From positions 2,989,501 through 3,053,500 of the forward strand of contig JASJOG010000010.1 in NCBI GenBank assembly GCA_030142905.1: a DNA stretch of 64,000 nucleotides, given 5' to 3'. This document shows, piece after piece, positions 32,572 to 43,799 of the stretch (its first letter is position 1; every line of letters begins with the position of its first letter). The stretch is from Heliopora coerulea (Eukaryota > Cnidaria > Anthozoa > Scleralcyonacea > Helioporidae). Position numbers and translations under genes: made by a program. Below the pieces are notes generated by a model. It searched no databases. It saw only the letters and a program-made list of their open reading frames with translations, and was not told where the DNA came from.

Positions 32572-33720
32572 CCAGAAGGATCACTCGCGTCGGAACCTCT
32601 GAAGTTTTTGTCTACACATTTTGGAAACCATCCCCAGACCCTTTGCTCGGCCAAATTCCTTGCAGCCAGTAAACTGCAGCCAGCTCATCAAGGATTCAAT
32701 CTACGAAATCCGGTGTTAGCTCAGTAAAATGGCTATATCTTGAAAACCATTCGACCGATTTTTATTCTACGAAGACTGGTTGAAGAAGAAAGGTAAGTGA
32801 TAATATTTCTGGTAACTATAAGTTATAAAAAGATTCCCAACTGTTAAATTTCAGGGACGGCGGGGCGGAATTACGAATGGGGGTACTTGAGATAAAAATG
32901 CGGCATTTTGTATGCTTCTCTGGGAAATTGCACAAGTGTTTTAAAGCGTAGTTGTTTCAACATTACATTTGGAAAAAAGTAGGGGGCTACAGCCCCTGCA
33001 GCCCCCCCAGCTCCGCCGTCCCTGAATTTAGACGTATATCTCCTATATGAGTAGGCCATTCGTGTGGCCCGCACAATCGATATAGTTTCTTTTCTCTCTC
33101 TGATGAATTATTTTTCTGTCAGCTTAATCTAAGGCTTAGATATTGAAGTCTGTGCGCTAGTATGAGTTTCAGTAATCAACAATCAAGTCCGAGAAGTGAT
33201 ATTAAACGTCTTTGAGGCAAATTAATATCACAACGAATAACGATCATACAGAGTCACACGTAATCCTGGTACATCCCCAGCTGTGCAACAGCAGGCTTTT
33301 CTATGTTATGTATGAAATGACTTTGATGTGCGTTAGACTAAAAACTATGGGTTGATTTGTTTATAACGTTCATTATTGTTCCTTGCTGTGGAAACTAATA
33401 CGTCAAAATACGTATAAATAATACCATACGTCTAAATTTAACGGTTGGGAATCTTTTTATAACTTATAGTTATCAGAAATATTATCATTTTCCTTTCCTC
33501 TTCAACCAGCCTTCGTAGAATGAAAATCGGTCAAACACTTTTCAAGATATAGCCATTTTACTGAGCCAACACCGCATTTTGTCGGTTAAATCCTTGTTGA
33601 GCTGGCTGTGGTTGACTGGTTGCGACGACTTTGGCCGAGCGAAGAGTATCGGAACGGCTCCAAAAAAGTGAGGACACGTACACCCTCGAGTGGTCCTTCT
33701 TGTTACTTATTTATTCTGTG
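32554..33720. mobile_element. Family X DNA transposon, copy 1
   Basis: Left end CACATAATAAGAAAGTAACC and the inverse right end (CACAGAATAAATAAGTAAC) resemble the ends of copies 2 and 3. GTTTCAAG (32546-32553) and GTTTCGAG (33721-33728) form an 8-bp target duplication with one mismatch. Inverted arms extend about 300 bp inward on each side (GATATAGCCATTTTACTGAG type blocks at about 33550 and 32725). A separate 173-bp MITE is nested in the left arm. No transposase frame. Confidence 0.8.
32852..33024. mobile_element. Nested MITE, 5-bp TSD, CAGGGACGGCGG termini
   Basis: The terminus CAGGGACGGCGGGGC pairs with GCTCCGCCGTCCCTG. AATTT precedes (32847-32851) and follows (33025-33029). The opposite arm of the host element, near 33436, has the uninterrupted site (GTCTAAATTTAACGG), which shows directly that only the 173-bp unit and 5 bp were added. 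Confidence 0.85.
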
Positions 33721-33728
33721 GTTTCGAG

Positions 33729-35212
33729 TGTCATTCACGAGAGACGTTACAATGGCGCCAAGACGTAGTTGTCTGTTGAATCGTCAATCCGTCTAAATAA
33801 GGTTCCACTTTAATGTTGTGGCTGACTTAATGGACATCATGTAAAGTCCGAGTGATATTCGATCTACCCATGGCCTTTCAAAGAACCGAGATGTCAAAAC
33901 AATGCCATAGTTTGACGTTGTTGTTATTCGGGTGGAGGTCACATCAGGGAACCGACGGAGACCTGAAGTTTAGCGTAGCTAAGCGTAAAGATTTTTCAAA
34001 AATTTTAGATTGGCATATCATTGAGATATGTTGGAAGCTCTCTCACCTAGGTTGTGTTTGGCATTTTGGTTTCGAACCCGAATTAGACTTAGGATAAGTT
34101 TCCCGTAATTTGAAATGGGGAAGATCCATGTCAAAATTTCAAAAGGTGTACCCACAATCCAATTCGAAAGTAGTTTTTCAGGGAGGAACAACGCTCGATG
34201 ATCATTACTTAAATTCAATTAAGCACGAAAATTTTTCCAAGAACGCTGAATAGTTCTTGAGATTTGCCTTTCCACAATAACGCAGCACGATCACAGCTCA
34301 GGAAAATAAATGATCGAATCTCTAAAAGGCCTGTTTCGTCACACACTTAATCAACGCCGAAAGGCTGTAACTCCCCCCACCCCGCTCAACAGATGCCTTC
34401 TTGTACCTTGCTGATTTCAAATTTTTCACCTGGCCTGAGGTAAAAAAAATCCGGTTCTTGAACTATCTCCACTTCTTAACTAATAAAACCCACAAATTGT
34501 GTACAAGACTAAACCCCGTGATGAGGAGAACAACGTTCTAACGAATTTAAAAACGGAGAGAACACGTAGGATAGTAAGGAACACGTAGGATGGACCTCAA
34601 GCGGTCCAATCCATCGGAAGGTTAGCATTGACACAATCATGACATGACGCCAAAATGAAAACCATCACTCTCTTTTGACATTAAAAACTGCTGTGCACGA
34701 AAGCCAGTTGACTTACTTTATTGTAACTTTATTCTAAATATTAAGTTACATTATAAAAACTAGCCATTTAATTCAACTAAATTTCAATATTGGATAAACG
34801 GGTAAGCAAGATTTTAAAACTCTTCAGTCAATATTAAATTTTACCAAACTCCAAATCAAATCAAATCATCTCACACAATTTTTAGCCAATGAATGAATAT
34901 TTTAATTTAAAATAGGTCAATAATACTTCAATAATCGAATCACTAACTTTCTTCAAATGGTTCTCGTATGTGCAAACTTTACCAAACTCCAAACATTCGA
35001 TTTTTGAAACAATGTAGATACAGAAATTTTCCAGATACCCAACCCAGTATATATAACTGATCAGTCCGAGTACAGTGCACATGCAACAAAGATTCCCTTC
35101 ATTTTCACCGATAAACTTGAGCGACGAGTTTTTTTCCAAATGGGAGTATGGGCAAAATATTGTTCACAATCTTTACCGGTCACAAGACTGCAGAGCTCAA
35201 GGACAAAGCAAG
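33729..35212. other. Intergenic, nothing recognised
   Basis: AT-rich DNA; short frames at 33852-34218 and 34882-35139 have no motif. Confidence 0.35.
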
Positions 35213-35284
35213 TGCCGCGACCAGGATTCGAACCTTGGTTATTGCGGCCACAAAGCAATGTACTAACCACTATACGATCACGGC
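35213..35284 (-). tRNA. tRNA-His(GTG)-like sequence, probably pseudogene or SINE head
   Basis: The minus strand reads GCCGTGATCGTATAGTGG, then the anticodon loop TTGTGGC (GTG, His), T-arm GGTTCGAATCC and acceptor 3' strand TCGCGGC plus A. The 7-bp acceptor pairs completely (one G-T). The anticodon stem TTGCT/CGCAA has one mismatch at its base. No T-run terminator follows, and the sequence continues into unique-looking DNA, so a retroposed copy or SINE head is more likely than a working gene. Confidence 0.6.
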
Positions 35285-35652
35285 GACGATACACGTAGCG
35301 CCGAATTATTATCGTTTTAATTGTGTAGAAATTCGTTGTACACCAGCAAAGAAATTCTTCATCGCGCTCTCACATGCACAACACCAATTTCAGGAAGACT
35401 TTCGATATAAAATCCGAAATAAATCTAAAGAAAGACATAATTTAACGAATTCCTCGACGCTTTCGTTTACTATCGATCGCGCAATGTAGTTCCTGCAAAC
35501 GTTGTCAACTTCTAACACATGGCCAGAAACATTAGAAAAAACTGCACCATGTGCAAACGTCACGGAGTTCGCAGCTCGTTAGGCACATGTGTCGCAATTG
35601 CATGCTACCGGAGCCGATTGCGACGAGGATGGGATTATTGTTATTATTATTA

Positions 35653-35687
<35 letters not shown>

Positions 35688-35879
35688 GCTTAAAATTATT
35701 TTAAAACAGTAACCCTTCGGCGTAGAAAATGCTGGTTTTCAAAGGGTCGTTTCACTCAATACAATGATATCTATTGCTAAGCATTTACACATTTCTAATA
35801 TTTGCTAAGTATACTTAAAAAAATAAAATACTACAGAAGTTCGAATTTAACATTAATAACATACAAATTTAAAGTGGAA
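35285..35879. other. Intergenic with ATT microsatellite
   Basis: ATT/TTA trinucleotide repeat at about 35636-35688; the rest is unremarkable. Confidence 0.6.
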
Positions 35880-38800
35880 ATAGATTATTTAGAGTTAATT
35901 CAACGAGGGATTTGTCTCTAAATTAGCATAATGATTTGTAAGTACATTTTTGAATGAGTTCACTGAGAGTTGTTCATACGTGTCTAGGATTACGGGTGGA
36001 AGGTCATTCCAAGATATAGCTCCACAATATGAGAAACTTTTTCTTAAGTAATTCGTTTTTGGTTTTTTTAAATAAAGTTTTCTATTGTTACTTCTCAATT
36101 GATGTGAATCATTATGACAAGTGATAAAGAGGTCTGATAAGTAACTTGGAGTTATGCCTCTCAACGCCTTGAATGTCATAATATTCTCCCGTTTTTTGAG
36201 GATATTTCTTATCGGTTCCCATTGTAACTTATTAAAAATCACTGTTGATCTTTTGCATAATTAGAACCCGTTATCACTCGAACGGCTTGCTTTTGTAATT
36301 TATATAGCTTATCAATGTGTGCGCAATTGCCATCATTCCATACATTCGAACAATAGGTGAAGTGGGGCAGTACAAGTGAATCGAGCATATTTAAAAGTGC
36401 TTCGTGAGTTACAAACTGTTTTGCTCTCCTTAACAGCACAATAGATTTCGAAATTTTTTTGCATTGAGCATCATTGTGTTCATTCCACTTTAGATTTTCA
36501 TTAATAATTACTCCTAAAACTTTCTTATTTGGCACCTGTTGTATTGTGTGGTTGCCAAGAATTATATTAGGATTACCCGAAAATTTATTTAGTCTCTGTC
36601 TGGATCCGATCAGCATAAATTCCGTTTTCTCTTCATTCAATGTTAACTTATTGGCAGTTAGCCATTTGAGTACGTTGTCTAGGTCAATGTTGAGTTTGCT
36701 TTCAATGTCTGTGGGCGACTCTCCATGACAAGATAAATTGGTGTCGTCCGCAAACATTGATGCAAGAGTTTTATCAAGACAATTTGGATAATCATTTATG
36801 TATAAAAGGAAGAGTAACGGACCAAGATTTGATTCCTGAGGAACACTGCATGTAATATCTTTAGGCTCCGACAATGCATTCTGATGTATACATACTTGTT
36901 TCCTTCCGTGAAGATAGGATTCAAATAGCTTTAAAGCAGTGCCTCTGATTCCGTAGCGTTCTAGTTTGGATAAAACAATTTTATGGTCTACAGTGTCGAA
37001 ACCTTTTTAGAGATCAAGAAATAGAATGACATTTACTAGACCATTGTCCATACTTATAAGGCATTGGTTTGCAAATTGTAGTAATGATGTTTCAGTTGAG
37101 TGAAAGGGACAAAATCCTGATTGCTGATTTGAAATAACTTTGTTGTCATTTAGAAAATCAAATACTTGATTTTAGATAAGTTTCTCAAGAATTTTTGCAA
37201 CTGCAGATATCACCGAAATAGGTTTATATTTTCCGCAGTCTGTTTTCTCTTCCGACTTATAAATAGGAATAATTTTTGCAAGTTTCAATTCATCTGGAAA
37301 AATGCTGGTATTCAAAATAAGATTGAAAATGACAAGTAAGGATTCATGTATAGAATTCTCTGCTGCCCGGAGTAATTTGCCGGAAACCTTATCTAGACCT
37401 GATGCTTTACTTGCTTTCACCAAATCTGCATTTGTAATATTTTTGAATTTGAAGACGTTAGTTCCAGGAGTCACATAATATAGGGGGTCACGGCCGTTTT
37501 GGGGAATATCTTCGGCAAGTTCTGATCCTATTTTACAAATGAAGTTATTAAACTCGTAGGCTATATTTTCATCTATAGTCACCTTATTGTGATTGTTATC
37601 TCATTTATTGTAGTGGTCTTTGACTTCTTATTAAGTAACTCGTTTATGATTTTCCAGCTATTCTTGCTGTTTGTGTTATTTTGTAGATTGATTTTATAGC
37701 ATTTTGTCTTGACATCTTTAATGAGACGGTTAACTTAATTTCTGTATTTCTTATATGATTCATGATATGCTGGTGAATTAAGACTCACTGCTTTCTTTTT
37801 CAGGTAATCCCTGCGGTAACTCAAGTTCTCTATTTCGTTAGTTAGCCACGGTTTATATTCACTTTTTATATTTCTTGATGGCAGAGGTGCATGGTGGTCT
37901 GCAATGTGGAGAAAAATCTCTTTTCATTCATGCCACGCAATATTAGGATCCGTGTGATGATCGAAATTGCTAAAAGCTTCTCTTAGATTATTTTGAAATT
38001 CAATAGTGTTAAAATGCTTGAATTGTCTTGTCTCAATTAGTTTTGGGTTTCCTCTAGGGATTCCTATTATGATATTATCCTGCATATGTAAATGAAATTA
38101 TGATCGCTGAACACCAAGTGCTTGACTCCTGAATCTATTGTTCTAGTATCATCAATTCCAGTATGAGATCTATTAAGGTTTTGGTTGAAGTAGTTATCCT
38201 AGTAGGACTGTTAATGTTGTTGTAGTTGATAGATGTCTATTACATCTTTTAATCTTTTTAATGTTAGGGTTATTGTTATCATTACTTAGCATATCACAGT
38301 TAAAATCCCCGGTTATGATCATTTCTTTGTTTTCATTATCAATTTCCTGCATGAATTTTTCAAAACGATCAAACAGTTCAAATTTGGAGTCTAGTGGGCG
38401 ATACCATGTAGATATCAATAGAGGTTTGCTTTTTGGTTTTCTAATTTCAAGACATATCGCTTCTACATTTACGGGCGTTAAACCGCCTCGTTCTACATAT
38501 GGAATGTTGCTGCGTAGGTATATTGCAACGCCTCCTTCATTTCGATTTCTATCTTTCCTTACTATTTCATAACCGGCAATTTCAATCTCTGTGTCGTATA
38601 TAGAATCGTCAATCTCGTCTCATTATTGCATAGAATTTCAAAGGAGTTCTCATGGATAAAGATTCTGAGTGCTTCGATGTGTTTAGTTAAGCTGGTGATA
38701 TCTAGATGGCCAATTTTAAAGCCTTTTAACTTCGGATAAATAACTATACTCTGGTGTGATAACAGGTTTTTTGAGGTCATTTCGTTATCTAGGGAGCTAC
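35880..38800 (-). mobile_element. Degenerate near-full-length CR1/L2/Jockey-type LINE (EN + RT)
   Basis: In minus-strand order: an endonuclease start (FKIGHLDITSLTKHIEALR, 38780-38562), an endonuclease core (STWYRP..., IITGDFNCDML, 38418-38194), a pre-RT and RT fingers (SGLDKVSGKLL, AKIIPIYKS, KPISVISAVAKILEK, 37582-37172), a palm motif A region (FLDL-stop-KGFDTVDH near 37007), then PQESNLGPLLFLLYIND, the catalytic FADDT and LGVIINENLKWNEH (36874-36239), and a C-terminal domain (WNDLPPVI, FKNVLTNHY, to 35895). Several stops and frameshifts make it inactive. The order matches APE-type LINEs; the clade is an inference. Confidence 0.85.
36239..36874 (-). pseudogene. LINE reverse transcriptase palm/thumb segment
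   Basis: 211-aa open part of the LINE: SVPQESNLGPLLFLLYIND (the G of the usual PQGS is replaced by E), SMFADDTNLSCH with the catalytic DD, LTLNEEKTEFMLIG and VLGVIINENLKWNEH. It ends in a stop 3 bp before the C-terminal domain frame at 35895-36242. Confidence 0.85.
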
Positions 38801-40140
38801 ATTCTGGTTCTATTAGTCAATTGTTAATTAAATAATTTTTAATATTCTTAGCAAGAGCTCCAGAACCTTTTTTGCTCAAATGAGTACCGTAATTATTAAG
38901 GTAAAATCGGTCAATGTTTTTATTATTTATAAAGTCCCAATTATATATCTATAGTAATTATTATCTATAAAGTCCCAACTCTTACGAGTTTTCAACAAAA
39001 CGTTCAGCGACACCTCGACACAAAGGGTTCAACGGTAAATTTACAGAAAGAAGACGGCATTAAACATTTAAACTTTCTTGAGAAGTTTTAAAATCCTGAT
39101 GAAAGCATTACTGGTCAAACATGGTAAAGGTAATCATCCACAAGCCAACCGAGAAGTGAGAAAAACTGAAGCGGACAACATTTTCGCCGAAGGATAGTAC
39201 GATCCTCAAAGATAAATAGCTTTTCCGCGTCTTTCCTGGTGGCTGTTTGCCTTGCATTCTTGTTTCAAGCAAGAAATAGATCCCAATGTCTTCAGTGGGG
39301 CGACATTTCATGGGAAAAACGATCCTGAAAAAGGTAATGAAATCCTTGTCTTCGGTACGCTGAGTGTTTTATCCCACTCCTCGAACAATTGACCATGAAC
39401 GCAATCCCGATAAGTACTACAAAATATTCAAAAGCCATCGTTCCACAGAGATGAATGAACCAGAATCTTCATTCTACTCTGCCATTAAATACCAGCAAAA
39501 TCCAGGCGATAATATTTGAGCCAAGAAGTCTCCCTTAGTTGGAGAACGCAGTCGGGAAGCCAGTATTGAAAGCTGATCAAAATTATTCATTTCGGAAAAT
39601 TTGCATTTCAAAGGTACTCGATTCAGACGTACCTGTGACTGTGTAGCTCAGCTAAGTGATCACCAAAACGTGAAAAGTCTCCATTCATACAAATCAACAT
39701 CGATTCAGTCTCAGGGAATGTCCCAAATGTCCTGGCAACAAGCGAGTTCCCGTAACGTCTTTGTTCATGTTCATGAGAAAGAACCAAGTCAAAGCGTTGC
39801 TACAGAATGTGATTAGTTGGCCAGTACATATTCCAAAGGGCTAAGTTTTAGAACTGTTCTTTCAAGTCATAAATTGTCCAGTAATTAAGATGTCCTGCAA
39901 AAATGAAACCAGCCGCAAGCACCAAGAAAGCCATTTCATTTGCCAGTCTTAAATCATTTACTGGCTTCAGTATTCAAATGATGTAAACAATTTGCAAGAG
40001 ATCCATACAAGGAAAAAAAAGAACGAGATCAAATCGATTTGCTTCAATACGGATCTTAGTAATCTAAGTAAAGGTTTGGCCAACAACATACCAGTCCCCG
40101 AGCTTGCACACGGCATTCTTGAGTGACATTCTCCCTAGTC
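38801..40140. other. No recognised gene
   Basis: A 71-aa plus-strand frame at 39601-39816 is somewhat protein-like (CDCVAQLSDHQNVKSLHSYK) but unassigned. Possibly more decayed transposon. Confidence 0.35.
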
Positions 40141-40191
40141 ACCACGCGTGTAAAAGGACTCCACGCACGTGGAGTCCTTTCACGCGGTGGG
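40141..40191. repeat. Strong GC-rich hairpin
   Basis: ACCACGCGTGTAAAAGGACT continues to CCACG, a 2-nt loop, then CGTGGAGTCC and TTTCACGCGGTGG. The arms are about 24 bp with few mismatches, much more GC-rich than the surroundings. Confidence 0.75.
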
Positions 40192-40276
40192 CGAGAGGAT
40201 AATAATATGGGCAGCGGAATGAGACCGAGTTCGGTCGTAGCTCATTAATTAATGGAGAAATAAATCGTCTTCTTAC

Positions 40277-40723
40277 AATACAATACAATACAATACAATA
40301 CTTTATTGACATCTCCCCAAAGGGGTTTTTCATTGACAATAATTAATAGATAAAAGTTAAAAACTGTACAGTGTATTAATAAATATTAAAGGTAATAATT
40401 AAGTAATTAAAAACTAGCTGATATTGGCGACAGGATAACTCATCATAACTCATCATAGTTCATCGTAAAAAGTCTTTCATAAGATGTTTTCTTAAATTAC
40501 GCTTAAAATTATTTAAACATTTGCTAAGCTTAATTTCAGATGGTAAGTTATTCCATATGTTAACGATTCTATAAGAGTAGGACCTCAGCCCTGTTTTTGT
40601 TTTAAATAATGGAATATTCAAATTATGCGAACTTCTAGTCACGTGCCCACTTACGTTACCTCTAAAAATAAATTTATTACATAAATATTCTGGAGCCATG
40701 TCCGTCCTACACTTAAACGCCAT
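40277..40723 (-). mobile_element. 5'-truncated LINE 3' end with TATTG tail
   Basis: The minus-strand frame 40723-40460 reads MAPEYLCNKFIF, SSHNLNIPLFKTKTGLRSYS, RIVNIWNNLPSEIK and FKRNLRKHLM, the typical C-terminus of CR1/L2-type LINE proteins. The element ends with several TATTG repeats (about 40277-40302 as CAATA on plus), like a LINE 3' microsatellite tail. Different from the LINE at 35.9-38.8 kb. Confidence 0.75.
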
Positions 40724-40777
40724 AACGGCATCTCCGAAGTATAAATTCCCTCTGTCAGGTTATGCTCAGACCTTCGG

Positions 40778-43369
40778 CGCAGAAAAAAGAATTAACCAGA
40801 AGTCCCACTCGCGAGGAAAGTTGTCACACCTTTTTAACTGCGCATGTCCGCATTCGCCATGTTCTTGGAGGGTATACTCAGCGCATTTCAGCTACAAACA
40901 ATATGCGAAAACCAAAGTTGGCTCACTAAAACTGCTGTATTTGGAAAAGTAGGAGGACGATTTTCATTACATTTCTGAATCTATTGAAGAGGAGGTAAGC
41001 GATTACTTTCTTATTAGTTTGGTAATGTATAAACGATTTTTTCGAGTAGAATTTAGCTTGAGTTCACCGGCACTTCAGTCGCTCTCAGCCCTGAATACGG
41101 TTCTTTACAGGGCCCTGGAAAACTCCTGGAAAAACAGCTGTTTTCTGGGTGCTCCTGTAATTCTCCTGGAATCCTCCTAGGATTTTGTAAAGAATTTGAA
41201 CCTGGATAATCCAGACCTGCCAATTCGTACATTCACAAAAGTTCCTTTTTTCATACACAAAATAGATTTGTTTGCTTTTGTCCTTGCTTTTCTGTCAAAT
41301 CCAAATTGAATCGAGTCGTGAGTTCATTATTGCTTAATTCTTATATTGAAACCAACAAAATAATGTTGTACTGTTGTCATAAGGAAGATTACATTCTTGT
41401 TCTTTATGCCAAAGAAGAAAACTAGGGGTTGGATCCTGGAAAAGTAGCGTTGCTACCTTGGAAAACTCCTGAAATTTTGTGATCTTTCATCAGTATGAAC
41501 CCTGTTTAATATTGATACCAGGAAAATTCAAAATATGAAGTTTTTTATGGACTGGTTTTTTATAACTTTTCCTTTGTATAGTGACATGATCGCAGATGGT
41601 GATGAAGGTCCTCTTTCAGTGTGTCTGTTTAAAACTTACAATGTACTCGTCAATATGGAGGCAAAGGCTGGAATTTCATTTGGAGAATTATAGTGTTGGC
41701 CAGATTATTCTTTGGTGCCTTATAGTTTATTAACATTCCTATCTCAACTAAAAGGTCATTCAGATTAACCCAGTATGATGCAAGCACACAGAGGATTACC
41801 TTCTGATGAGAATTCAAACTGTAGAAAGAAACATTTAAAACATGGAAGTGCCTTTCAGGGACACTTTATAAAGACAAAAATGATTTTTTATGAGCTATAT
41901 AGTTGTTATATGTATAACATAAATTATTTCTAAAATTTAAATTGTATTATAATGCAATGGCAAAGACTGGGAAACCTGAATAAGTAGTTTTCTGAATTCT
42001 AATAATGAACAGCATTTCTAAAGGATCATTGCCACCCACTGTTAAATAAACATACATTGACGTTACTGGTAGAGATTGTAAATTTAATAAAATGTTGTAC
42101 ACCTCCCAATAACCAAGTCCTGTTATTATTTTTTTTTAAATTTCATATTTTTCGTACTGTAAAGTTGTAAGACAGAAAGCCATCATTTTTAAAATCAATT
42201 TTATTGTTATAGAGTAAGACGTCAAAAATAGTTGCTGGCAATGCTTGCATGGTCTTACCTGCACATGGAAATCAACCATAGCACGTTTAACCCATTGTGG
42301 GACAAGGGCACACTTTACTGTTTTATTCTGGCTAACAGCAAGCAATTTTATTCACCTAAGTGATGAGCCCCGATGCACCCTTGCACCTGAATGGGTTAAT
42401 AGACAATCTTAGGCAATGTTTACACTTGATCCCCACTTGTATTTTGGATGGGTACTTTAATGAACACACCTATTATGCTAGAATAAAATATATAAATTAC
42501 AACTGCCATTATAGTTTGTTATTTACATACTACACATGTAGACTTTCACCTCATTTAACCAAATTAGTTAACTTAAATTGTGCACTGTAGGCTGTCGATG
42601 ATTAAAGTAAAGGCCTTTCCAAGCATTACAACCAAATACATACGCATAAATTCTGAGTAGGAACTGTAAGCCGAAGTCTACCTACCATATGTACATTATC
42701 AAAGTTCACTGGGGTCGGTTACTTCTCCTGAAACTCTTTTAAGATATTGAAAGATGATTCAATCTTTACTAAAAGGCATGAATAGTTTTATAGGTAGATG
42801 TTCTTTAACTGATTTACTGTTGCTTCAAAGATTTCTTAACTCCTAATAATGTAACGCAGTGTATGCACACATTCAGCGAGTTTTAATCGCTTCAAGTCAA
42901 ATATTTAACACATATAACAACGGCTGTTAGGTAACTTTTAAAAACTGTACTAGTCAATAGAAATTGTAGTGTGATTGTAAAAATGTAGTGTAAATGTAGT
43001 CCAAATTATTTGAATAAATTTCCGATTACTAGACGGACTATTAATGTGGTGAATCACCGAGAGACAAGGATTGTTAAACTGCCTAATTGTGATCAGTTTT
43101 AGCGTAGTATTTGGAAATTTTTTAACAAAAACAGTCAGTTTGCCTTCGCTTTAACCGGCCTCGGTGGTAGAATCGCCATCCGACGTCCAAAATTTAGCCA
43201 GATCCCTTCAAACTGAACTACTCCATATCGCTTCGTTCTGAAAATGACTCAGTTATACCCTCCAAGAACATGGCGGCCGTTCAACTTCCTGTGTGCGCGA
43301 GGCAACATGCGCGAAGACATGTACATCAGAGGTACCGACACTGAGTGGGACTTCTGGTATTATTCTGTG
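40778..43369. mobile_element. Family X DNA transposon, copy 2
   Basis: Ends CGCAGAAAAAAGAATTAACC and the inverse (GACTTCTGGTATTATTCTGTG). CCTTCGG before and CCTTGGG after form an approximate 7-8-bp target duplication. The terminal repeats also share GCATG... and CCATGTTCTTGGAGGGTATA blocks, so the TIR is over 100 bp and imperfect. Segments 40778-42620 and 42905-43369 are inverse copies of 54690-56495 and 49659-50098 in copy 3; 42621-42904 is not in copy 3. No convincing transposase frame. Confidence 0.85.
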
Positions 43370-43799
43370 CCTTGGGCAAGTTTCACGAACCACGTAGCCT
43401 CCCTCATCAAGGTTACGATGAATCTTGTGTAACTGAAACTCGTTAACTGCGATTGGTAGTCCTGGCATTGGAGACACAACCGAAGTTACCGGAGAAAAGA
43501 AAACACTGATAAAACCATACGCCTAAACTTTTGATGCAACGTCTTCAATCGGAAATAGAAAAAACAGCAAAAGAGGGAGAGGATCCAATGACGGTAAAGG
43601 TGTCTTGTCCCCTTGATAAGCTGAAGTGCATGTATTAAAAAGGAGTGAGAGTGGAAGATGAAAAATCAGTGTGGGAGATTGTTTTACAAAAGAAAGAAAT
43701 AATATGAGAAAGTATGTGGCAGATAAAGAAGACGAAATGCTTAAGGTAGAATGCTCTGATATCCGGAAAAAGTCATAAAAGTCTCAAACTAAGATCACC
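43370..43799. other. Decayed, possibly coding transposon DNA
   Basis: A disrupted frame (RLQSEIEKTAKEGEDPMTVK, then KSVWEIVLQKKEII) precedes the LINE relic and could be part of it or of another element. Not assigned. Confidence 0.35.

Noticed and set aside
41109..41510. Nested hAT element in family X copy 2 (CAGGGCCCTGG...CCCTG)
   Set aside because: Only about 5 terminal bases and a TTTA flank match; not enough to claim a boundary.
42136..42345. 69-aa frame in family X (also at 54927-55325) as a transposase
   Set aside because: Repeated in both copies because the DNA is repeated; short, no DDE/D or zinc-finger signature.
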